Shown here: piece by piece, positions 55,669-64,000 of the stretch
Layout: each line of letters starts with the position of its first letter
Numbering within the stretch: position 1 is the first letter of the stretch
Assembly (NCBI GenBank): GCA_019636615.1
Contig: JAHBXF010000002.1
Coordinates: 1,242,001 to 1,306,000 of the forward strand
Length of the DNA: 64,000 bases
DNA from: Phycisphaeraceae bacterium
GTDB lineage: Bacteria; Planctomycetota; Phycisphaerae; Phycisphaerales; UBA1924
Direction: 5' to 3'
Program-made: the position numbers and the translations under genes
Notes under the pieces: generated by a model
The model's database searches: none
Seen by the model: only the letters and a program-made list of their open reading frames with translations
What the model was told of the DNA's origin: nothing

Positions 55669-55812
55669 CGCTCACTCCCCCGCGAGTCCCACACCGCCCA
55701 CCGCGCCCAACCCCCGCACAAACAGGGGGCGAGCCACGCCGAGCGTGCGCTGGTGACGCCCAACCGCAAAGCTGTTGAACCACTCACTCCGCCGGGTGAC
55801 CCCCGGCCACGT

Positions 55813-57735
55813 TCACACCGTCACCACGGCCAACCGAACCTCGCTGAAGCCGCCGTTGTTGTCTACGGCCCTGGCGATGATCTGATTCTCTCCAACGGCC
55901 AGACGGCTGGCCCGAAGGGTCAACGTATACCCATCCGGCCCCAGTTTTCCGCTGCCCAGCGACCGGTCGGCACGCCGATCGATCAGCCCGTTGCCGTCAC
56001 GATCAAGCCAGAACTCCAGTTTGCGAACCGTCCCGTCAAGGTCACCACCCGAAACCGCCGTGAGCAGGAACGAAAGGTGCTTGGCACCCTCGATGGGCGC
56101 GATGGTGAAGCCGGAAAGCACCGGCGGCGAGTTGATGCGGAAGACGTGCGTCACGGCCTGGCTCACGGCCCCGTCCGAGTCGATCACCCGGGCGAAAATC
56201 CGTGTTTCACCGGGGGCCAGGCCCTCGGTCGAGAATGGGAGACGGAACCCGCCGCGCGAGGTGGTGACTTCGCCGATCAGCCTGTCACCCTCATCGAGCA
56301 CGCCGTTGGGCCCGCCCTCTTCCCCGCCGACATCAAGGAAGTACTGAACCCGCTCGATCCTGCCGTCGACATCCTTCGCCCCGTTCACCGAGAGGTTCAC
56401 GATGTCGCCCACGTTCTTCACGATCTTGGTCGAGGCCTTCACCGACTTCACCGTCGGCGCGGCGTTCACCACCGTGAACGTCGTCGAAACCACGTTGCTC
56501 GTCTGCCCCAGCACATCCGTCACGACCATGAACACCCGCGACTCGCCGATCGGCAGCCCGCGCGTCGTGAACGATGCCTTCATCTCGCCGTTCTTGAGCG
56601 ACGACGTGTTCGCGATTCGCCGATCGGTGAGCGGGTCAAACTGACCATCCCCGTTCGTGTCGAGGAAGAACTCCGCCCGCCTGACCTTCGCGTCCGGCGT
56701 TTCAACCCCAGTCGCCACGAACTCAAGCCTGCTGTTGCGGCCCACCGGCTCCGGAGATGTCGAAACGGCCGCCACCGACGGCGGGCGAACGATGCGAACC
56801 GCGAACGAGTTGTCCACGAACGAGCCATCCGCCGAGGTCGCCCGCACCGTCACCGTGGCAACCCCACCCAGCGTCTCAGACACGTTCAGCCGCAGATTCC
56901 CCCCCTCGATGGTCGCGCCGACGAGGTCGGTGTTGCTGCTCGTGACCGAGAATGACATCTCGGGAATCGCCGAGATCGTCATGCTCACAAAGTTCTCAGG
57001 CTTCACCGGCGTCTGCGTGAAGTTGCGCAGCGGCAGGTCGCTGAACGTGCTGTTGTTGTAGTGGGTCGAGGCGTTGAAGACCGGCAGCCCCGCGATGGCG
57101 TCGACCACCTGCATGCCGTTGCCGATCACCCGGCCGAAGACGGTAAAGCCCCCGTTCTGCCCGTCCAGGTTCGCGCTGTTGTTCCCCACGTTCACAAACC
57201 ACTGGTTCGTGGCGCTGTTGGGGTTGTTGGGCAGTTTCGCCATGGCCAGCGTGCCGCGAACGTTCGAGTTGCCCGGCTCGTTCACCACCGAGGTGAACGC
57301 GGGCACCGGCGTCGGCGACTGGTCGTTGGCCGTTGGAACCGTGAACCCGCCCCCCTGCACCACAAACCCCGGCAGCGACCTGTGGATGATCGTGCCGTTG
57401 TAGCGCTCCTCGTTGATGTACCGCAGAAAGTTCGCCACCGTCGCCGGTGTCGTCCGCAGTGCGCCGGGGCTCAACTGGTCGTAAAGCACCGCGTTGAACG
57501 AGCCCATCGACGTATTGAACCGAACGATCGTCCCGTTCAGGTCAGGGTTGTCGTACCGCCCCACCAGGTTGATCACGCTCGGCTGCGATCCTTGCGCCAG
57601 CAGCAGGTTCGGGATCGGTGTCACCACGCTCACCGCCAGCATGCACCGCTGTTCCAACGCATCGCAGGCCGCCTCGCCGGTCGCCGCCCGATCTTCCGCG
57701 CGGCACAGAAGCGCACCGAGTAAACGTTCAAACAT
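55813..57735 (-). CDS. exported cyclophilin-domain protein, paralogue of the next gene
   Basis: 640 aa from ATG 57735, with GAGG 7 nt upstream. ALEQRCMLAVS is the LEPR-like motif. The cyclophilin domain has IIHRSLPGFVVQGGGF (catalytic Arg) and GTLAMAKLPNNPNSATNQWF; after it come three copies of the repeat seen five times in the neighbour (EFFLDTNGDGQFDP, a longer glycine/glutamate-expanded copy, EFWLDRDGNGLID). The two genes clearly arose by duplication, with later repeat gain or loss. Confidence 0.82.
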   Translation of the reverse strand: MFERLLGALLCRAEDRAATGEAACDALEQRCMLAVSVVTPIPNLLLAQGSQPSVINLVGRYDNPDLNGTIVRFNTSMGSFNAVLYDQLSPGALRTTPATVANFLRYINEERYNGTIIHRSLPGFVVQGGGFTVPTANDQSPTPVPAFTSVVNEPGNSNVRGTLAMAKLPNNPNSATNQWFVNVGNNSANLDGQNGGFTVFGRVIGNGMQVVDAIAGLPVFNASTHYNNSTFSDLPLRNFTQTPVKPENFVSMTISAIPEMSFSVTSSNTDLVGATIEGGNLRLNVSETLGGVATVTVRATSADGSFVDNSFAVRIVRPPSVAAVSTSPEPVGRNSRLEFVATGVETPDAKVRRAEFFLDTNGDGQFDPLTDRRIANTSSLKNGEMKASFTTRGLPIGESRVFMVVTDVLGQTSNVVSTTFTVVNAAPTVKSVKASTKIVKNVGDIVNLSVNGAKDVDGRIERVQYFLDVGGEEGGPNGVLDEGDRLIGEVTTSRGGFRLPFSTEGLAPGETRIFARVIDSDGAVSQAVTHVFRINSPPVLSGFTIAPIEGAKHLSFLLTAVSGGDLDGTVRKLEFWLDRDGNGLIDRRADRSLGSGKLGPDGYTLTLRASRLAVGENQIIARAVDNNGGFSEVRLAVVTV

Positions 57736-58030
57736 CGTGGTTCCTCTTCCCGGCTATGGCCGATCTGGTTCGTGTCTGCATCGCAGCGCCCGCCTCTGGC
57801 GGGTCTTTGTGCCCCGCGGCGCGCACCGAGTGCTCGGCGCGGCCGCATTCTGGGCTCGGGAACATACGGCCGGTCAACCCACAGGGTTCACCCCGCGCTC
57901 CCGCCCTGGTCAGACAAACGGCTTCCCGTCCGCCGACGGCTGAATCGTCGCACACTCATGGCGCAAAGTCCAGCAGGAATGTTCCCCTTCCACGCACCCC
58001 TCCCCGCTCACGCAACGGCCCGAATCCGCC
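57736..58030. other. 295-bp intergenic region
   Basis: A CCCGCC-TCT-GGCGGG hairpin at about 57789-57803 with TCTTTG after it on the plus strand. No gene seen. Confidence 0.4.
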
Positions 58031-59728
58031 TCATTCCCCGGCGTGTGTGACCGTCGCCGGCAGCGCATCGGCAACCGTCGGCCCCACAACGCGCCGACGC
58101 TGGTGCACCGCCGCTTCCCGGGGCATATTGGAGAGCGCCGGATGAAGGAATCTGCCCCGCTCGCCCGGGGGCTTGAGCGTGACTTCCGGCGCGCCTCGTT
58201 GACGCACCCACTCGTCGTTGCGCACCGCCATCACCACCCACGAGACCTCAAGCCCCGGCGCGCCGCCCGCCACCTTGAACCGGCCCAGGCCCCGCTCGGC
58301 GATGTGCAGGTTGGGCGCCGGCCCCCCGACCGCTGTAAGGTGGTACGTGGCATCTCGGTTGATCGACGTGAAATAGTCGGGCAACTCAACCCACCCCATG
58401 CCCACGTCATCAAGGTACATCTTCCCGCTGTACATGTTCATGGGCGACGGTGATTCGGTGGCGTAGTGGTGCAGGTACTTGTTCCCAGGGTCTAACGGAT
58501 GGTCGATCCGGAACTGCTTCGTGCCCGAGGCCGCAAAGTCTCCAAGGCAGTACACGCCGTACCCGCTCGGGCTCTCGCTGGCGCCGAACACACCGAAGGT
58601 CGTGCCCGAGCCGCCGATCGCCGCGCCATACACGCCGGCCGCGCCGTCGCTGCTGCTGGCCGTCAGGCCCCACACGCCGGTCGTCATGCCGTTCTGCGCC
58701 CACGCGGCGCCGTAGACCGCCGTGGCCTCGTCGCTGCTGCTGTCGACACGCCCCAGCACTCCGGTCGTCACCCCGGTGCCCGCCAGCGCATGCCCCACCA
58801 CCCCCGTGCCGGCCGAACTCGAAGACAATCCCCACACGCCGTAGGTGTCTCCCCCTGAGGCTGTGGCCCACCCCAGAACGCCGCGCCCCGCGCTGCTCTC
58901 GCTCTGCGCCTGCACGCCAAACGTCTGCCCCGACATCGCCGATGCAAGCCCCACCACACCCACCCCGGCCTGGCTCTCGCTGCGTCCAAACAGACCGAAC
59001 GCCCCGCCCGACGCGGCCATCGAATAGAAGTATCCCGCGCGTGGGCCTGATGACTGCACGTGCAGCGGGTACTGCGGCGATGTCGTGCCGATGCCCACAT
59101 TGCCCTGCGAATAGGTCGCGTGTGTCCCGTTGAGCGCAAAAGGCGAAGCGCCGGGCGCACCCTGCGGCCCCTGCGGCCCGGTCGCACCCGTCGGCCCCGG
59201 TGAACCTGTCGCCCCTGTCTGCCCCTGTGGTCCTTGTGCTCCCTGTGGCCCTTGTGGCCCTTGCGGTCCTTGCGGTCCTTGCGGCCCCGCCGGGCCGGCC
59301 GGTCCCGTCGCGCCCGCGGGCGCGTTCATCGCATAAATTGCATACGCCACGGCCGTCACGCGCTGCCGAGGAAGCAGAACCGTGTACCCGCCGAGCCCGG
59401 CCGGCGTGCGCACCTCGATCTGCAACCACCTCGCCTCGCCGTTGAACGCCGCCGAACCAAAGTCCAGCGTGGTCGTGAAGACCCCGTTGCGAACCTCAAC
59501 CCCGTTCACATCAACCATTGCGCACACCTGAGTGCCGCCCATCGCGGCGTCGAACAGCCTGAACCGCAGGTCCGCAACGCACGTCAACGCCTCACCCTGC
59601 GAACGCAGTTCGCCCTGATACGTGAACGCGCTGCCCGCTGGGTTCTGCCCCCACGCCGACCCCCCGGCCCACACCGCGGCCCAGAGCAACGCACCCACAG
59701 TTGTTCGTCGAACGCTCTTTCTTTGCAT
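58031..59728 (-). CDS. secreted collagen-like repeat protein
   Basis: 565 aa from ATG 59728. The signal peptide ends GSAWGQ. After a beta domain comes a Gly-X-Y run of about 19 triplets ([25 protein letters not shown]; about residues 140-197), then [20 protein letters not shown], the beginning of a phage-tail-fibre-like module, followed by several GVxGxA/GVWGL repeats of about 30 residues (about 235-400). The C-terminus is soluble. Collagen-like regions in bacteria form trimeric stalks. Surface role inferred. Confidence 0.85.
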   Translation of the reverse strand: MQRKSVRRTTVGALLWAAVWAGGSAWGQNPAGSAFTYQGELRSQGEALTCVADLRFRLFDAAMGGTQVCAMVDVNGVEVRNGVFTTTLDFGSAAFNGEARWLQIEVRTPAGLGGYTVLLPRQRVTAVAYAIYAMNAPAGATGPAGPAGPQGPQGPQGPQGPQGAQGPQGQTGATGSPGPTGATGPQGPQGAPGASPFALNGTHATYSQGNVGIGTTSPQYPLHVQSSGPRAGYFYSMAASGGAFGLFGRSESQAGVGVVGLASAMSGQTFGVQAQSESSAGRGVLGWATASGGDTYGVWGLSSSSAGTGVVGHALAGTGVTTGVLGRVDSSSDEATAVYGAAWAQNGMTTGVWGLTASSSDGAAGVYGAAIGGSGTTFGVFGASESPSGYGVYCLGDFAASGTKQFRIDHPLDPGNKYLHHYATESPSPMNMYSGKMYLDDVGMGWVELPDYFTSINRDATYHLTAVGGPAPNLHIAERGLGRFKVAGGAPGLEVSWVVMAVRNDEWVRQRGAPEVTLKPPGERGRFLHPALSNMPREAAVHQRRRVVGPTVADALPATVTHAGE

Positions 59729-59878
59729 GACGCACCTCGGCGCCGCGCGCGCCGGCGCGGCTCGTTCTAGGTCGTCACGCTCACGACGCGCCATAAGTCA
59801 TGCGCGGCAAATTCCTCCCATTTCAACACCCCCGCCGCCCACGCAGGGCAGCGGCCGCACGCGCCTCGCCCACCCCGA

Positions 59879-61417
59879 TCAGGCGGTCAGAGCGTCTGTC
59901 AGCGTCTTGCCTTCGACAGCCTTGAGCCGCGCGGCGGCGAGCGATTCGAGCAGTTTCTGCGCCGCGGGAGACTTCACCCTGTCCAAAGGCTCCTGCGCCA
60001 TCGAGAAGATCTCGGTCAACGAGATTTTGTCCGGCGGGCGCGACAGCGTGTACGCCTCTTCCTGCTCAGACACGCTCACCCTGTGCACAAAGCCCGCGGC
60101 GCACAGCCTGTTGAGCATCTGCACCACGGCGGGCTTGTCCAGCCCTGTCCGGTCGGCCACGTGTTCGTGATCGGTATATTTGCCCAGCGAAAACCGCTCA
60201 CCCACCACCGACATCACCAGCACCAGCGATGCCGGGTCGTGCAGCCTTGCCGATTGCATCGCCACCTGCTCGGCCACAAGCCCGAGCGTGGTCAGCACCG
60301 AGCGCGAAAAGCCCTGCCGAACCGCCGTGCGATACGCCTGCATGGCATACGCCACGTGCAGCCCGAAGAGCACGATCATCCACGTCAGGTACACCCACAG
60401 CAGGAAGAGCGGCAGGAGCGCGATCACGCCGTACAGCCGCGAATAGGTCGCCGAGTACGACACATACTCCGTGAACCCCCACTTGCCCAGTTCCCACAGC
60501 GTCGCCGCGATGCACGCCCCCACCAGCGCGGGCACCACGTGCACACGCGTGTTGGGCACCGTCGCGTAGATGATCACAAAGATCGTGATGCTCAGTGCCA
60601 GCGAGATAGCCCTGCTGGCGATGAGCACCAGCCCGCCAGCAACCCCGGGCCGCTGTGCTTGCTCAACAGGTTCCGCCGGCGCGGGCACGATCGCAGGCTT
60701 CGCCTCTGCACCGGGCACGCCCTCCACCCCTTCAACCGCTCCATACGCCGTCTCTTCACCGTTGGGCCAGTGGATCGCCGCCCACCCCTGCTGCTCGATG
60801 TTGCGCACGAACTGCTTGGCCTGCTCGGTGATGGCAAAGCTCGCCACAAGAAAGAACGTGCCCAGCGTGAGCAGCGACCAGTACTGCGTCACCCGGCGCG
60901 CCCACGCACGCCCCGTCGGCGCGTGGTAGATCTGGTTGAAGGCCTTCTCGATCTCCACCAGCATCGAAATCGCCGCGTATATCAGCGTGAGCACGCCCGC
61001 GAAACCGATCGCGTTGAGCGGAAGCCCTCTGATGCGGTCCACCAGTTCGCCGATCCACTTGTTCAGGCTCAGACCCTGCTCGACCTGCCCCGGCGCGGGC
61101 GGCCCCATGAACCCGTCACCTACCCCCTGCATCGCCTCGGCGCTCAACGTGATGCGGTCGAGCCCGATGAACTCAAGAAGCGAAAATACCGCCTTGCTCA
61201 CCTGTTCACGCTGCGCGAACGATGCCATCACTACCAGCCCGATCACGATCACCGGGATCAACCCGAATATCGTCCGGTACGACAGCGCGGCCGCCATCCG
61301 CGCCAACTGGCTGTCACGCACGCCGATCGCGCACAGGTGCGCCACATGCACCAACTGCCGCCAGATGCCCGGGCGGTCCGCATCGTTGCTGGGCTTGAGC
61401 CACGCGTAGAACTTCAC
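59879..61417 (-). CDS. YihY/virulence-factor-BrkB-type membrane protein with C-terminal winged helix
   Basis: 512 aa from GTG 61417. About six transmembrane helices with AALSYRTIFGLIPVIVIGLVV as the family's first signature, and FLLWVYLTWMIVLFGLHVAYA later. About residues 385-470 look like a winged helix-turn-helix (HVADRTGLDKPAVVQMLNRLCAAGFV). The YihY family (once called RNase BN) has no proven enzyme activity. Its start overlaps the pseudouridine synthase stop by 4 bp (GTGA). Confidence 0.85.
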   Translation of the reverse strand: MKFYAWLKPSNDADRPGIWRQLVHVAHLCAIGVRDSQLARMAAALSYRTIFGLIPVIVIGLVVMASFAQREQVSKAVFSLLEFIGLDRITLSAEAMQGVGDGFMGPPAPGQVEQGLSLNKWIGELVDRIRGLPLNAIGFAGVLTLIYAAISMLVEIEKAFNQIYHAPTGRAWARRVTQYWSLLTLGTFFLVASFAITEQAKQFVRNIEQQGWAAIHWPNGEETAYGAVEGVEGVPGAEAKPAIVPAPAEPVEQAQRPGVAGGLVLIASRAISLALSITIFVIIYATVPNTRVHVVPALVGACIAATLWELGKWGFTEYVSYSATYSRLYGVIALLPLFLLWVYLTWMIVLFGLHVAYAMQAYRTAVRQGFSRSVLTTLGLVAEQVAMQSARLHDPASLVLVMSVVGERFSLGKYTDHEHVADRTGLDKPAVVQMLNRLCAAGFVHRVSVSEQEEAYTLSRPPDKISLTEIFSMAQEPLDRVKSPAAQKLLESLAAARLKAVEGKTLTDALTA

Positions 61418-63162
61418 CTCGAACCACCCCCGCCCCTGGGGCCGCCGCGTGGGCCACCACGTGGGCCGCCCTTGGGCCCACCCCGCGGTCCACCTCGTCC
61501 GTCCTTCGGGCCGCCGCGGGGCGGTCCTCCACGACCACCCCTCGGGCCGCCCGCAGGACCACCTCTCGGGCCGCCCGCAGGACCACCTCTCGGGCCGCCC
61601 GCAGGACCACCTCTCGGGCCGCCGCGAGATCCACCCAGAGATCCGCCATGGCCACCGCCGCGAGAGTCTCCTCGCCCCCCTCCGCCGTCAGATCGCGTCG
61701 GACGCCCCCCGCCAAACCCACCGCGCATTCCTTCGCCGGTTCGTGGCGCCCCCTTGCCTCCACGCATTCCACCCGCTGCGCCAGGCGGCTTGCCACCGCG
61801 CTGGCGTGCATCCCCATCAGGCTTGCCACCGCGTGCCGGAAACGGCCTGCCCGTGGGACGTCGCGTCGGGCGAGCCCCTGATCGCTCGCCATCTTCAAAC
61901 GCCGGCTTGCCACCGCGCGGGCGTGCATCCCCATCAGGCTTGCCGCCGCGCGCCGGAAACGGCCTGCCCGTGGGACGTCGCGCCGGGCGAGCCCCTGATC
62001 GCTCGCCATCTTCAAACGCCGGCTTGCCACCGCGCGGGCGTGCATCCCCATCAGGCTTGCCCCCGCGCGCCGGAAACGGCCTGCCCGTGGGACGCCGCGC
62101 CGGGCGAGCCCCTGATCGCTCGCCATCTTCAAACGCCGGCTTGCCACCGCGAGGCTTGAACGCTCCCCGTGCAGACGGCGGCCGCCGCCGTGGCGTGCCG
62201 GGCTGATCATCAGCGCCGCCCCGGGGCCTTCTCTCTTGTGCCGGCCCGCCTTCATGCCCCGCGCCGCCTTCTCCCAACGCTGGCGTGTGCGGTCGCGACC
62301 CGCCCCCGGAACGACGCGGCGCGGGCGCCCGTCGCGGCCTTGGGCTCGCAGTGGTTGCTGCCTTCGCAGGGTTTCGCAGCAGCGACAACTCTTCCCGGGT
62401 GAGTTCGCGCCACATCCCGACCGCAAGCCCGCTGAGTTCGAGCGGGCCGATCGCTACGCGTGTGAGTTTTTTGACGGGCATCCCGAGAATCCGCAAAGCC
62501 TCGCGGATCTGCCTGTTGCTCGCCTCCAGCAGCGTCACCCGCATCACCGTGTTCGAACCCCGCCTGCCGATGATCTCAAAGCCCTTGCCGATGTCGTGCA
62601 CGCGCGTGCCCGGCCCGGCGCTCCTCGCCTCTGCCTTGGCCATCGCGCGGAGTTTCTTCTGCGCATCCGCCAGCCGTTCGTCGTCAACATCCCCCTTCAC
62701 CACCACTTCATAGACCTTCTGCACCCCGTAACGCGGGTGCGTCAGTCGGTTGGCAAACTCGCCGTCGTTGGTCAGCAGCACCAGCCCCGTGGTGTCATAG
62801 TCAAGCCGCCCCACCGGGAAGAGCCTTGCCTTCGCCGGGTGATCGACCAGGTGCATCACCGTCCGCCGGTCCATCTCGGGCTCATCGGCCGTGGTCACCA
62901 GCGTCTGCTCGGGCTTGTGAACCATGATGTACAGGTGCCGCTCGGGCTTGTAGACCAGCCGCCCGTCGACCTCGATGCGGTCCTGTTCAGGATTGACAAA
63001 GGCGGGCAGCGACTGCACCAGCACGCCGTTGACCGTCACCCGCCCCTGCTCGATGATCTCTTCACAGACGCGCCGCGCCGCGACCCCCGCCTGCGCCATC
63101 ACGCGTTGGAGCCTGACGCCCGACTGAGAAGACTGATCGGGCTGTTCCCCTTGGTGTGGCAT
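61414..63162 (-). CDS. rluB: RsuA/RluB-type 23S rRNA pseudouridine synthase with long RGG tail
   Basis: 582 aa from ATG 63162 (63210 adds an unlikely stretch). S4-like RNA-binding domain: VRLQRVMAQAGVAARRVCEEI, then the catalytic GRLDYDTTGLVLLTNDGEF (Asp) at about residue 117 and LLEASNRQIREALRILGMPV. The enzyme is normally 250-300 aa; here about 300 more residues of Arg/Gly/Pro repeats follow, including three 39-aa copies starting RGGKPAFEDG and a GGPRGGPA-type run. RGG regions bind RNA and can drive condensation. It modifies a uridine in 23S rRNA by family inference. Confidence 0.88.
   Translation of the reverse strand: MPHQGEQPDQSSQSGVRLQRVMAQAGVAARRVCEEIIEQGRVTVNGVLVQSLPAFVNPEQDRIEVDGRLVYKPERHLYIMVHKPEQTLVTTADEPEMDRRTVMHLVDHPAKARLFPVGRLDYDTTGLVLLTNDGEFANRLTHPRYGVQKVYEVVVKGDVDDERLADAQKKLRAMAKAEARSAGPGTRVHDIGKGFEIIGRRGSNTVMRVTLLEASNRQIREALRILGMPVKKLTRVAIGPLELSGLAVGMWRELTREELSLLRNPAKAATTASPRPRRAPAPRRSGGGSRPHTPALGEGGAGHEGGPAQERRPRGGADDQPGTPRRRPPSARGAFKPRGGKPAFEDGERSGARPARRPTGRPFPARGGKPDGDARPRGGKPAFEDGERSGARPARRPTGRPFPARGGKPDGDARPRGGKPAFEDGERSGARPTRRPTGRPFPARGGKPDGDARQRGGKPPGAAGGMRGGKGAPRTGEGMRGGFGGGRPTRSDGGGGRGDSRGGGHGGSLGGSRGGPRGGPAGGPRGGPAGGPRGGPAGGPRGGRGGPPRGGPKDGRGGPRGGPKGGPRGGPRGGPRGGGGSR
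61541..61620. repeat. 24-bp tandem repeats in the RGG tail
   Basis: CTCGGGCCGCCCGCAGGACC-type units repeat every 24 bp (starts 61541, 61565, 61589 and a partial at 61613), encoding GGPRGGPA on the minus strand. Confidence 0.9.
61801..62151. repeat. three 117-bp direct repeats in the RGG tail
   Basis: The marker ATCTTCAAAC recurs at 61891, 62008 and 62125, exactly 117 bp apart. Each unit encodes 39 residues, opening RGGKPAFEDGERSG on the minus strand. Copies differ at only a few bases. Confidence 0.92.
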
Positions 63163-63325
63163 GAGTGAAGGGTACGAGGCACGCCCGCCCGATGCGTCCG
63201 GGCCGCTCAAGATCGGTCGGCCCGTGTCGGGGGGTTCAACTTCAACCCTTCATCCCCAGTGTGCCGACATCTCCCACGACAACCGCCGCGCCGGCGGGCT
63301 GCTCGACGATCAAGGATCACTCCAC

Positions 63326-64000
63326 GTGCCCGCAACCCCGACCCCATACTCAGGCGATATCACCAGCGAACCGGGCACATCCCCCCGTCCGGGCGGCGAT
63401 GTCGAAGAAATACTCTCCCGCGCCTTCATCACTCCCAGGATCATCGACCAGCGCAGCGTCGAAGACCTCTCCGCCACCCTGCGCACGCTGCTCCGCGACG
63501 CCGCCACACACCAGAAACTTTTCGCCCAGAACACCACAGGCATCAAAGCCATCGCCGACCAGGCGGGCACCCTCGAACGCGACCTCAAGGCACGCCTCGA
63601 ACAGGCCACCCAGGCCTCTCAGCAGTTCGAGCAGCGCGCCGCACGCGCCCAGAAACTCCTCGAAGCCGCCGAGCAGACCATCGTCTCCCAGGTCCGACTC
63701 GGCCGCGAAACCGCCGAGCGACTCCTCTCCCCCGACCTCTCCTCCCTCGAAGCCCGCACACTCAGCATCGCCGACAGCGCGGCAGCGCACGCGCAGGCCC
63801 GCATCGACGCCGCGATCGAAGACGCGGTCGCACGCGCCCTCGCCCGCTTCGAGACAGACGTCGCCGCACGCTGCGAAGCCCGAGTGCTGCGGGCCGAGGC
63901 CGATTTCGCCCAGCGCGTCGCTTCCCTCACCACACTCGCCGAGGCAACCCTCTCGCAGATCGAACACGCCGCAGCCATGGCCCGGAGCCAGCACGAACGC
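63326..64000 (+). CDS. coiled-coil protein (3' end outside window)
   Basis: 225 codons to the window edge, no stop. Heptad-like sequence is almost continuous from about residue 45: QKLFAQNTTGIKAIADQAG, EQRAARAQKLLEAAEQTI, ARIDAAIEDAVARALARFE. Residues 1-40 are Pro/Ser/Thr-rich. GTG 63326 was chosen since AAGGA is 9 nt upstream; an in-frame ATG at 63161 would start inside the opposite gene's start codon region with no ribosome-binding site. A long coiled coil suggests a filament or scaffold; function unknown. Confidence 0.7.
   Translation, partial: MPATPTPYSGDITSEPGTSPRPGGDVEEILSRAFITPRIIDQRSVEDLSATLRTLLRDAATHQKLFAQNTTGIKAIADQAGTLERDLKARLEQATQASQQFEQRAARAQKLLEAAEQTIVSQVRLGRETAERLLSPDLSSLEARTLSIADSAAAHAQARIDAAIEDAVARALARFETDVAARCEARVLRAEADFAQRVASLTTLAEATLSQIEHAAAMARSQHER

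Noticed and set aside
54853..56955. 700-codon open frame opposite the cyclophilin genes
   Set aside because: Shadow frame crossing the gap between two real genes; no motif.
57789..57806. hairpin with TCTTTG as a terminator for a plus-strand gene
   Set aside because: No plus-strand gene ends here, so only the structure is noted.
61541..62151. repeats considered as a CRISPR array
   Set aside because: Units are contiguous, in frame and inside the RluB tail, with no unique spacers.
60083..62206. 707-codon open frame opposite the YihY and RluB genes
   Set aside because: Arg/Pro/His-rich shadow of high-GC genes; it mirrors the RGG repeats.

Overview
The window is high-GC DNA with tightly packed genes on both strands. 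It most probably comes from a planctomycete of the Phycisphaerae type. Supporting signs are two exported proteins with an N-terminal LEPR-like motif (PLEQR, ALEQR), a PEP-CTERM-like tail ending in four arginines, EF-hand/dockerin-like secreted proteins, a 16S rRNA gene with no 23S or tRNA beside it, a chlamydial-type histone H1-like protein, and the futalosine menaquinone enzyme MqnB. No insertion sequence, phage, CRISPR array or tRNA gene was recognised.

Layout. 1-4263 (minus) is a three-gene export-like cluster: a HlyD-type adaptor, a GAF/HlyD membrane protein, and an M50 metalloprotease with a PqqD-like N-terminus that runs off the window. 4381-8524 carries a DegT/DnrJ aminotransferase and a minus-strand run of Hc1-like histone, fabZ-type dehydratase, manA and a LacI regulator. 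8525-8965 is intergenic and contains a structured hairpin whose loop resembles the Alu domain of Bacillus SRP RNA. 8966-19391 holds mixed genes: a PEP-CTERM-like secreted protein, a methyltransferase, an MFS permease, Hsp20, threonine aldolase, PilZ, nitroreductase, a PpiD/SurA-like membrane protein and rpsD. 19392-22363 holds a CPBP-like membrane protein without the catalytic glutamates and the 16S rRNA transcription unit, with a recognisable promoter, long leader, boxA-like element and terminator. 22530-38950 has comF, a zinc-ribbon membrane protein, a glycogen-debranching enzyme overlapping a substrate-binding lipoprotein, guaB, a divergent pair of a dockerin-like protein and an OprO/P-type porin, an atypical Fur protein, a membrane glycosyltransferase overlapping a UPF0104 protein, nadE and mqnB.

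39151-44664 (plus) is a compact type IV pilus/type II secretion operon: pilM, pilN, pilO, a PilP-like gene and a pilB/gspE ATPase. 44699-52995 has a membrane pyrophosphatase, rpsU, a small lipoprotein, glnS, metK and purM. 53010-59728 (minus) encodes three large surface/secreted proteins: two paralogous cyclophilin-domain proteins with different numbers of a DxDGDG repeat, and a collagen-like protein. 59879-63162 pairs a YihY/BrkB membrane protein with an RsuA/RluB pseudouridine synthase that has a long repetitive RGG tail. The window ends inside a divergently oriented coiled-coil gene.

Most of the window is housekeeping. The parts most likely to reward follow-up are the M50/HlyD cluster, the Alu-like RNA hairpin, the RGG-tailed pseudouridine synthase with 117-bp repeats, the Fur and CPBP proteins that lack their usual metal or catalytic residues, and the repeat-length variation in the tandem cyclophilins. 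All functions are inferred from reading motifs; no database search was run.
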